This document shows, one piece after another, positions 1-3,632 of a stretch of 6,632 nucleotides of DNA. Location of the stretch: assembly GCA_030917445.1 (NCBI GenBank), contig JAUPUR010000001.1, positions 1-6,632 on the forward strand, given 5' to 3'. Positions within the stretch are counted from its first letter, which is position 1; each line of letters opens with the position of its first letter. This DNA comes from Patescibacteria group bacterium (GTDB taxonomy: Bacteria > Patescibacteriota > Microgenomatia > Levybacterales > UBA12049). A program made the position numbers and the translations under genes. Below the pieces are notes generated by a model. That model was not told the origin of the DNA. It saw only the letters and a program-made list of their open reading frames with translations, and did no database searches.

Positions 1-840
1 ACTCCTCATTTTGTTCTCCCCGTTCTTGATACACTTTTCGATAAATTTGACCTCGTTGGAGTCGTTACTGCCCCTGATGCACCAGTAGGTCGAGGGGAAG
101 TACTTACCTCTTCTCCAGTTAAGAAAAGAGCGCAAGAATTATCTTCAGATATCCAAATTTTTACTCCAGGAAAATTAGATGCTACTTTTGTTCAAATGCT
201 GCAAACATGTAACGCTGAACTTTTTGTTACAGCAGCATATGGAAAAATCATACCATCATCAGTCCTCTCTCTCCCTCTCCATGGCTCACTCAATATTCAT
301 CCATCTCTACTTCCAAAACTTCGTGGTCCCTCACCAATCCAAACAGCACTTCTTGAAGGGATTTCACAAAGTGGAATAACCATAATCAAGATGGATGAAA
401 AAATGGACCATGGACCAATTGTTGCTCAATGGGAATACACATTTCATGATGAAGATACATTCAAGTCACTTCAAGATAAGATGTTTTTGGGTGCAGCAGA
501 AAAAATCCCTCAAGTCATTGAAGATTTACTCGCTCAAAAAATTACTCTCGTAGTTCAAAATGAAGATCAGGCTACCTATTGTCAGATGATTACCAAACAC
601 AATGGCTTTATTGATCTTTCATCCCCACCAGAAAAACAGACACTGAAAAGGATGATTAGGGCTTATTATCCATGGCCAGGAGTCTATACGAAAATCAGAA
701 CTACACAGGGAGAAAAGATACTAAAATTATTACCAGATAACAAAGTTCAAGTGGAAGGGAAAAATATTGTAAGTGTCGGTGATTTCTTTAATGGGTACCC
801 AGAACTTAAGCCTGAGCTTGAGGGGTTACTTCTAGAGTAG
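1..840 (+). CDS. fmt: Methionyl-tRNA formyltransferase, 5'-truncated by window edge
   Basis: The product transfers a formyl group from 10-formyl-tetrahydrofolate to the amino group of Met-tRNA(fMet), giving the initiator tRNA for bacterial translation in the cytoplasm. The reading frame is open from base 1 to the TAG at 838-840 (279 residues visible). The first visible residues, TPHFVLPVLD, match the family's N-terminal GTPxFAxPxL motif, so only about 8-11 residues are missing. The core is diagnostic: APVGRG, AAYGKI, then NIHPSLLPKLRG. This carries the catalytic Asn and His (partial residues 98 and 100), and the catalytic Asp is in MDEKMDHG (about residue 136). The C-terminal ~80 residues correspond to the tRNA-binding C-terminal domain, including YPWPGVYT. 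The 3' end overlaps the convergent L28 gene by 35 bp. The identification is secure; the true start lies outside the window. Confidence 0.96.
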   Translation, partial: TPHFVLPVLDTLFDKFDLVGVVTAPDAPVGRGEVLTSSPVKKRAQELSSDIQIFTPGKLDATFVQMLQTCNAELFVTAAYGKIIPSSVLSLPLHGSLNIHPSLLPKLRGPSPIQTALLEGISQSGITIIKMDEKMDHGPIVAQWEYTFHDEDTFKSLQDKMFLGAAEKIPQVIEDLLAQKITLVVQNEDQATYCQMITKHNGFIDLSSPPEKQTLKRMIRAYYPWPGVYTKIRTTQGEKILKLLPDNKVQVEGKNIVSVGDFFNGYPELKPELEGLLLE

Positions 841-1042
841 TTACTTCTTTATCAAATGCTGCAACTTTTTTATACATTCTCAAGCATTTTGTGCAAAGTC
901 TAATTCTTTTTGTTGTTCCATCAACCACGACACGTGTTGCGTGAAGATTTGGTTTGAAAACTTTCACTGTTCGTCTTTTAGAGTGGGAAACGTTGTGTCC
1001 GTGAAGAACGCCTTTTCCGCATGATGCACATTTCATTGCCAT
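806..1042 (-). CDS. rpmB: 50S ribosomal protein L28, zinc-ribbon form
   Basis: This 78-residue protein is a structural component of the large ribosomal subunit. It has the L28 core: KCASCGKG, then HNVSHSKRRT, then the KPNLHATRVVVDGTTKRIRLCTKC block (in pieces), with CxxC pairs at Cys5/Cys8 and Cys50/Cys53 that should bind one Zn ion. The ATG at 1042-1040 is chosen because a purine-rich AAGAAGAA stretch lies a few bases upstream; Met3 is a possible alternative start. The last residues (TTLEVTPQAQA) form a short tail past the conserved core and are encoded inside the 35-bp overlap with the end of fmt. The gene is monocistronic, with its own promoter just upstream (1064-1092). Confidence 0.95.
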   Translation of the reverse strand: MAMKCASCGKGVLHGHNVSHSKRRTVKVFKPNLHATRVVVDGTTKRIRLCTKCLRMYKKVAAFDKEVTTLEVTPQAQA

Positions 1043-1058
1043 AATTTTCTTCTTTGAA

Positions 1059-1087
1059 TTGCTAGTATACTAAAAAATAGCTATAAT
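1059..1087 (+). promoter_or_regulatory. Sigma-70-type promoter for the M50 protease gene
   Basis: TTGCTA (1059-1064), a 17-bp spacer and a perfect TATAAT (1082-1087) lie on the plus strand, superimposed on the rpmB promoter. A start near 1094 would give a leader of roughly 68 nt. A second candidate lies closer to the gene: TTGATA (1115-1120), 17 bp, then TGGAAT (1138-1143), giving a much shorter leader. The sequence alone does not decide which is used. Confidence 0.5.
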
Positions 1088-1092
1088 TACAA
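1064..1092 (-). promoter_or_regulatory. Sigma-70-type promoter for rpmB
   Basis: On the minus strand, TTGTAA (1092-1087) is followed by a 17-bp spacer and TATACT (1069-1064). The predicted transcription start is near 1057, giving a leader of about 15 nt that carries the AAGAAGAA ribosome-binding stretch. This promoter occupies nearly the same bases as a plus-strand promoter facing the M50 protease gene, so the two should exclude each other sterically. Confidence 0.65.
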
Positions 1093-1161
1093 CAAGACTG
1101 ACTACTCAACGTTTTTGATAATATTATTTACTACCGTTGGAATAAGTCTCATATATATTTT

Positions 1162-1818
1162 ATGGAAGGAATTTTCAGTCCAGTTGGACTTCTCACACTT
1201 GGTATCCTCATTTACTCTGCAATTCTTCATGAAATTGCTCATGGATATGTCGCGGAAAGATTGGGTGATCCAACAGCACGTCTCATGGGCAGACTTACCC
1301 TCAATCCAAAACCACACATCGATCCCTTTTTAAGTATTATTCTTCCACTTTTACTTCTACTTTCAAATTCTGGAGTTATTTTTGGAGGTGCCAAACCAGT
1401 ACCTGTTGACCCGTTCAACCTTAAAGATGGGAGAAAAGATATTGCCCTTGTTTCTCTCGCTGGGCCTGCAACAAATATTGTTCTCGTACTGATAGCAACA
1501 TTAATTTACAAACTTTTTGGGCTTGGAGGACTCCAAATGACGACAGTTGGACTTATTGCTTCAATTGTCACTGCAACAATTATCAAAGTTAATTTGTCGC
1601 TTGCAATCTTTAACCTCTTACCTATTCCACCACTTGATGGATCAAAAGTATTTTCACTTCTTCTTCCTGAAAAAATTGCGGATACATACCTTTCTTTTGG
1701 CTCTGTAGGAACACTTATTCTTCTGCTTCTTATTATGTTCCCTATTGGTGGATTTTCTCTTATGAGCGTTGTGAGTAATCTTTATCTTTTCTCACTTTCT
1801 CTTCTCGGTCTCAGCTAA
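1162..1818 (+). CDS. Site-2 protease family (M50) membrane zinc metalloprotease
   Basis: This is a predicted intramembrane zinc metalloprotease, 218 residues long, a family that cleaves substrates within or next to the membrane. Its visible signatures in order are: HEIAH at residues 23-27 (the HExxH zinc ligands and catalytic Glu) in the first membrane segment; NPKPHIDP (48-55); GAKPVPVD (76-83); AGPATN (100-105) opening a further membrane segment; and NLLPIPPLDG (151-160), where Asp159 is the expected third zinc ligand. A last hydrophobic segment lies near residues 182-196. There is no PDZ domain, so it belongs to the small group often annotated 'site-2 protease family protein' rather than RseP. 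ATG 1162 is the only usable in-frame start after the TGA at 1099-1101, and no Shine-Dalgarno sequence is visible. The natural substrate cannot be told from the sequence. Confidence 0.93.
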   Translation: MEGIFSPVGLLTLGILIYSAILHEIAHGYVAERLGDPTARLMGRLTLNPKPHIDPFLSIILPLLLLLSNSGVIFGGAKPVPVDPFNLKDGRKDIALVSLAGPATNIVLVLIATLIYKLFGLGGLQMTTVGLIASIVTATIIKVNLSLAIFNLLPIPPLDGSKVFSLLLPEKIADTYLSFGSVGTLILLLLIMFPIGGFSLMSVVSNLYLFSLSLLGLS

Positions 1819-1836
1819 AGGAAAAGACTATAAACC

Positions 1837-1865
1837 TTGACACCTCATACCCTCAACCGTATACT
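1837..1865 (+). promoter_or_regulatory. Strong consensus promoter for the 1870-2098 RNA
   Basis: A perfect -35 TTGACA (1837-1842), an optimal 17-bp spacer and -10 TATACT (1860-1865) begin only 18 bp after the M50 stop codon. The predicted +1 is near 1872, within a base or two of where the closing helix of the downstream RNA begins. No credible protein-coding gene follows, so the promoter most likely serves a non-coding RNA. Confidence 0.8.
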
Positions 1866-1869
1866 GATG

Positions 1870-2098
1870 CTGCTCTTTGTTACTTGCGGAGATCGTAATA
1901 TTTTTTCTCTACAAATCATAACTTTTGAGGTACTCTATATTCGCCATCTGGTGGATTGGAGGACAAGGTGGGGTTTTGAACCTTCGGGTAAAGACAGCCT
2001 CCCTATTTTTTTTCTCAGAGGAAATGAACGGTCTATTCCACGGTATGCAAAGAGCAGAATTTATTAAAAAGATCACAGAATTCTGTGATCTTTTTTTG
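1870..2098 (+). ncRNA. Unassigned rod-shaped structured small RNA
   Basis: A promoter and a terminator bracket this transcript of about 190-225 nt. The 5' and 3' arms pair as a long rod. Bases 1870-1879 pair with 2048-2057 (10 perfect pairs). 1881-1884 pairs with 2042-2045. 1888-1890 pairs with 2037-2039. 1891-1896 pairs with 2028-2033 (one G-U). 1903-1910 pairs with 2017-2024 (8 pairs, one G-U). An open region (1911-1957 and 2003-2016) follows, then an apical hairpin with GGAGG 1958-1962 pairing with CCTCC 1998-2002, enclosing ACC-UUCG-GGU (1980-1989), a classic stable tetraloop. The layout of closing helix, large bubble and apical hairpin, and the length, resemble 6S RNA. I see no sequence signature of 6S, SRP RNA, RNase P RNA or tmRNA, so the class is left open. 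A 76-codon frame at 1837-2067 has no protein-like features. Confidence 0.68.
2066..2098 (+). terminator. Intrinsic terminator of the 1870-2098 RNA
   Basis: A perfect 30-bp palindrome (15 + 15, centred between 2080 and 2081, arms built on GATCACAGAA) is followed by a run of T to 2097. The A-run on its left side means it could also terminate minus-strand transcription. It lies 8 bases past the closing helix of the small RNA. Confidence 0.9.
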
Positions 2099-2121
2099 TG
2101 ATAGAGCATCTTCACTAGGGG

Positions 2122-2151
2122 TTGCTGGCAAAGGAGAGATTTTGATACAAT
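2122..2151 (+). promoter_or_regulatory. Extended -10 promoter for the tRNA-Thr/tRNA-Tyr unit
   Basis: TGATACAAT (2143-2151) is an extended -10 element (TGn + TACAAT). A weak -35, TTGCTG (2122-2127), lies 18 bp upstream. The predicted start near 2158 would make a leader of about 130 nt before tRNA-Thr(UGU). Confidence 0.55.
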
Positions 2152-2157
2152 GAACCC

Positions 2158-2287
2158 TACTGGATTTGTTTGGAACTAAAACAAATCTGTAAATGCGCGG
2201 TTACGCCGCTCGCGGTATTAATACCGGCGTCGCGCACCCTTATAGGGAAAGCGTTGGAGAAAATCGTGAGGATTGCTCCACGACAAC
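2158..2287 (+). ncRNA. Multi-helix structured leader or ncRNA upstream of tRNA-Thr
   Basis: These roughly 130 nt between a promoter and the first tRNA are unusually structured and, in the middle, unusually GC-rich for this window. Helix A is GATTTGTTT 2163-2171 with AAACAAATC 2179-2187 (9 perfect pairs, 7-nt loop). Helix B is TGCGCG 2194-2199 with CGCGCA 2231-2236, then ACGCC 2203-2207 with GGCGT 2226-2230, and contains the palindrome GGTATTAATACC (2214-2225). Helix C is CCCT-TAT-AGGG (2237-2247). Helix D is GCGTTG 2251-2256 with CAACGC 2284-2289. Helix D contains two rival inner stems: TGGAG 2255-2259 with CTCCA 2276-2280, or TCGTG 2264-2268 with CACGA 2280-2284. Helix D also takes in the first two bases of tRNA-Thr. 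It may be a processed leader or an independent small RNA. No open frame in it looks coding and I recognise no family. Confidence 0.5.
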
Positions 2288-2359
2288 GCCGACTTAGCTC
2301 AGTGGTAGAGCAGTTGTTTTGTAAACATCAGGTCATCAGTTCAAATCTGATAGTCGGCT
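2288..2359 (+). tRNA. tRNA-Thr (anticodon UGU)
   Basis: This is a 72-nt cloverleaf. The acceptor GCCGACT pairs with AGTCGGC, the D stem is GCTC/GAGC with loop AGTGGTA (G18G19 present), and the anticodon loop TTTGTAA gives UGU, which decodes ACA and related Thr codons. The T stem ATCAG/CTGAT holds loop TTCAAAT. The discriminator base is U. CCA is not encoded, so it must be added after transcription. The anticodon stem (GTTGT/ACATC) has a U-U mismatch at its second pair (28-42). Confidence 0.95.
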
Positions 2360-2373
2360 CAGAACTCCATCCT

Positions 2374-2457
2374 GCTGGGTTGGCAGAGCAGCAATTGCAC
2401 GTGGCTGTAGACCACGCGGCCGAAAGGCCTCCGGGGGTGCAAGTCCCTCATCCAGCA
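2374..2457 (+). tRNA. tRNA-Tyr (anticodon GUA), class II, divergent D and T loops
   Basis: The acceptor GCTGGGT pairs with ATCCAGC (one G-U), with discriminator A. The D stem is GCAG/TTGC. The anticodon stem is CGTGG/CCACG with loop CTGTAGA, giving GUA (Tyr). The long variable arm is GGCC-GAAA-GGCC, as expected for bacterial tRNA-Tyr. The T stem is GGGGG/CCCTC. Two normally invariant elements are altered. The D loop AGCAGCAA lacks the adjacent G18G19 pair, and the T loop is TGCAAGT, with G in place of the usual U/pseudouridine-55. Position 37 is G, where A is usual for Tyr. The stems are intact and the gene lies between a tRNA-Thr and a terminator, so it is probably functional. CCA is not encoded. 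Confidence 0.85.
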
Positions 2458-2461
2458 CATC

Positions 2462-2503
2462 AAAGCGTATGGCGGAATATAATTCAAGCTATACGCTTTT
2501 TTT
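2462..2503 (+). terminator. Intrinsic terminator after tRNA-Thr/tRNA-Tyr
   Basis: AAAGCGTAT (2462-2470) pairs perfectly with ATACGCTTT (2491-2499). The stem is extended inward by three more pairs, including one G-U, and is followed by a 7-T run (2497-2503). It starts four bases past the tRNA-Tyr discriminator and ends just before the next tRNA. Confidence 0.88.
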
Positions 2504-2509
2504 AAAGTT

Positions 2510-2581
2510 GCCGATGTGGCTCAGTGGCAGAGCACGTTCTTGGTAAGAACGGGGTCACGGGTCCGATTCCCGTCATCGGCT
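2510..2581 (+). tRNA. tRNA-Thr (anticodon GGU)
   Basis: This is a 72-nt cloverleaf. The acceptor GCCGATG pairs with CATCGGC, with discriminator U. The D stem is GCTC/GAGC with loop AGTGGCA. The anticodon stem is CGTTC/GAACG with loop TTGGTAA, giving GGU, which decodes ACC/ACU. The T stem is ACGGG/CCCGT with loop TCCGATT, so position 55 is C instead of the normally invariant U. CCA is not encoded. The gene sits only seven bases after the previous terminator's T run with no clear promoter between, so it may depend on read-through. Confidence 0.95.
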
Positions 2582-2610
2582 CACGTATTTCATTTCTGCC
2601 TCGGATTGTG

Positions 2611-2616
2611 TATAAT
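2611..2616 (+). promoter_or_regulatory. -10 element of the rpmG promoter
   Basis: A perfect TATAAT lies 23 bases before the rpmG start codon. The -35 region (about 2587-2593) matches the consensus poorly. The predicted start near 2623 gives a short leader that includes the AGAAGGA Shine-Dalgarno sequence at 2625-2631. Confidence 0.55.
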
Positions 2617-2638
2617 ATGCATCTAGAAGGAAAAAGCT

Positions 2639-2815
2639 ATGGCAAAAAAAGGTGAACATCGAATAACTTTGGGTCTCAAATGTACTGTTTGCAAAAACAG
2701 AAATTATGTCACGACTAAGAATAAAATGGAGACACCAGAGAAATTAAAATTAAATAAATTCTGCAGTTTTTGTCGAAAAGTTACAGAACATACTGAAGTT
2801 GAAAAGCTAAAGTAA
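2639..2815 (+). CDS. rpmG: 50S ribosomal protein L33, zinc-ribbon form
   Basis: This 58-residue large-subunit ribosomal protein has the L33 core: the N-terminal basic MAKKGEHR, LKCTVCKNRNYVTTKNK, then KLKLNKFCSFCRKVTEHTE. The four cysteines at 15, 18, 42 and 45 form two CxxC knuckles for one Zn ion. The length is normal for the family. The ATG at 2639 follows a clear AGAAGGA Shine-Dalgarno sequence about 7 bases upstream, the best ribosome-binding site in the window. The gene sits between tRNA genes and is closed by its own terminator. Confidence 0.96.
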   Translation: MAKKGEHRITLGLKCTVCKNRNYVTTKNKMETPEKLKLNKFCSFCRKVTEHTEVEKLK

Positions 2816-2843
2816 AATTTAAATATTTTAATAATACAACGAC

Positions 2844-2865
2844 AAGCGCCAATGGCGCTTTTTTT
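2844..2865 (+). terminator. Intrinsic terminator of rpmG
   Basis: AAGCGCC (2844-2850) and GGCGCTT (2854-2860) form a perfect 7-bp stem with an AAT loop, followed by T to 2865. The -10 element for tRNA-Trp begins two bases later. Confidence 0.92.
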
Positions 2866-2866
2866 G

Positions 2867-2872
2867 TATAAT
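2867..2872 (+). promoter_or_regulatory. -10 element upstream of tRNA-Trp
   Basis: A perfect TATAAT begins two bases after the rpmG terminator's T run. Its -35 position would fall inside the terminator stem, where there is no good match. The predicted start is near 2879, exactly where a leader hairpin begins. Confidence 0.5.
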
Positions 2873-2878
2873 AAAGAC

Positions 2879-2899
2879 AATTAGCTATTGGCTAATTTT
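2879..2899 (+). promoter_or_regulatory. Leader hairpin between promoter and tRNA-Trp
   Basis: AATTAGC (2879-2885) pairs perfectly with GCTAATT (2891-2897) across a TATTG loop, followed by two further T bases and then the tRNA acceptor stem. It could be a processing signal, a 5'-end stabiliser or a weak terminator limiting read-through. The stem is AT-rich and the T run is short, so strong termination is unlikely. Confidence 0.45.
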
Positions 2900-2970
2900 A
2901 GGGGTGTGGTGAAACGGTATCACAGCAGTCTCCAAAACTGCTTTTCACGGTTCGAATCCGTGCGCCCCTG
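2900..2970 (+). tRNA. tRNA-Trp (anticodon CCA)
   Basis: This is a 71-nt cloverleaf. The acceptor AGGGGTG pairs with CGCCCCT (one G-U), with discriminator G as expected for bacterial Trp. The D stem is GTGA/TCAC with loop AACGGTA. The anticodon stem is GCAGT/ACTGC with loop CTCCAAA, giving CCA. The variable loop has four bases, and the T stem CACGG/CCGTG holds a canonical TTCGAAT loop. CCA at the 3' end is not encoded. Anticodon CCA reads UGG only, so this gene gives no sign of UGA reassignment. Confidence 0.96.
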
Positions 2971-2982
2971 CACATTTACCAC

Positions 2983-3010
2983 TTGTATATAAATATTTAA
3001 AATCTACAAT
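2983..3010 (+). promoter_or_regulatory. Promoter for the C39-like peptidase (leaderless mRNA)
   Basis: TTGTAT (2983-2988), a 16-bp spacer and TACAAT (3005-3010) are followed by only six bases before the ATG at 3017. Transcription would therefore start at or within a base or two of the start codon. No Shine-Dalgarno sequence is present, which fits. Confidence 0.55.
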
Positions 3011-3016
3011 ATCCCC

Positions 3017-3547
3017 ATGGCTATTGTTCCCTACCAACAAACACTTACTCACAGCTGCTTGGCAGCTTGTTTTTTAATGCTTCAAGAAAAAAACTTTACA
3101 GAAATTGATGAGAAAGAATTGGCAATGAATGGCTCTAGTAGAAAATATCCATTTTATATGGTTGGTATTTCTGCGGAGTTTATCAAAAAATATGATGGCA
3201 AAATTACGATTTATGCGGACAACAATTTCTTTACTGCCACCCTTCAAAAAGGAATTACGGGAGATAAAAAGATTAATGTTATTCATAAGAAAATAGACAT
3301 GCATCTTATCTCTAAACTGCTTAAGAAAAAATCAATAATATGTCATATTGACGACCATGCACTTGGTGACTTCTCTCACGCATCCCACTTTATTATCCTA
3401 GAAAAGGAAAGTGAAAAATTTATAACTATTATTGACCCTTGGAACGGAAAGAAATATAAAATTAGTAAAACTAAACTAACTGAAGCAATTTCTGATTTAA
3501 AAAATCATATAAAAATGTGCCCACTTTTATTTTCAATTGAAACATAA
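3017..3547 (+). CDS. C39-like (papain-fold) cysteine peptidase domain protein
   Basis: This is a 176-residue stand-alone domain with the layout of peptidase family C39. The N-terminal YQQTLTHSCLAACFLML holds the candidate nucleophile Cys14 with Gln8 six residues before it (oxyanion-hole position). SHASHFIILE carries the candidate catalytic His124, and IIDPWNGKKYKIS carries Asp140. C39 peptidases usually cleave after double-glycine leaders and are fused to ABC exporters. Here there is no signal peptide, membrane segment or ABC domain, and no transporter gene nearby, so the substrate is unknown. The length matches a single C39-like domain. It follows tRNA-Trp with its own promoter. Other papain-like families, or a non-peptidase C39-like role, remain possible. 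The fold call is fairly strong and the biological role open. Confidence 0.75.
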   Translation: MAIVPYQQTLTHSCLAACFLMLQEKNFTEIDEKELAMNGSSRKYPFYMVGISAEFIKKYDGKITIYADNNFFTATLQKGITGDKKINVIHKKIDMHLISKLLKKKSIICHIDDHALGDFSHASHFIILEKESEKFITIIDPWNGKKYKISKTKLTEAISDLKNHIKMCPLLFSIET

Positions 3548-3593
3548 TCAGCTCTAACATAGTCAATTAAGGCCTGCAAATAGCCCTATAGTG

Positions 3594-3622
3594 TTGACCA
3601 GTTTTTCTTTTTTTGCTACACT
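3594..3622 (+). promoter_or_regulatory. Promoter for the first methyltransferase (near-leaderless)
   Basis: TTGACC (3594-3599), an exact 17-bp spacer and TACACT (3617-3622) end ten bases before the ATG at 3633. The expected +1 near 3629-3630 leaves a leader of about three bases. This placement rules out an upstream GTG at 3591 as the start, because it would lie 5' of the -35 box. Confidence 0.7.
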
Positions 3623-3632
3623 TCTCCACATT

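Noticed and set aside
1102..1317. Minus-strand frame opposite the M50 gene start
   Set aside because: It is the antisense shadow of a strongly identified M50 protease, and its translation has no family features.
1946..2006. Possible reverse-strand tRNA or tmRNA 3' end (minus strand reads GGTTCAAAACC and ends TCCACCA)
   Set aside because: The supposed T stem does not pair, no acceptor 5' partner exists upstream on that strand, and the promoter and terminator support plus-strand transcription.
1837..2067. Open frame of 76 codons after the M50 gene
   Set aside because: It starts inside the promoter -35 box, has no ribosome-binding site or recognisable protein motif, and the same bases are explained by RNA helices.
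1870..2098. SRP RNA or RNase P RNA for the structured transcript
   Set aside because: No GGAAGGAAGCAGC-type SRP apical motif and no GAGGAAAGTCC or ACAGAA RNase P core motifs were found in the expected places.
2170..2505. Open frame of 111 codons across the tRNA-Thr/tRNA-Tyr region
   Set aside because: It reads straight through two tRNA genes and a terminator and is a chance frame in the more GC-rich RNA segment.
3074..3304. Minus-strand frame within the C39-like gene
   Set aside because: It is an antisense shadow with no start signal, and the sense frame carries a clear catalytic triad pattern.
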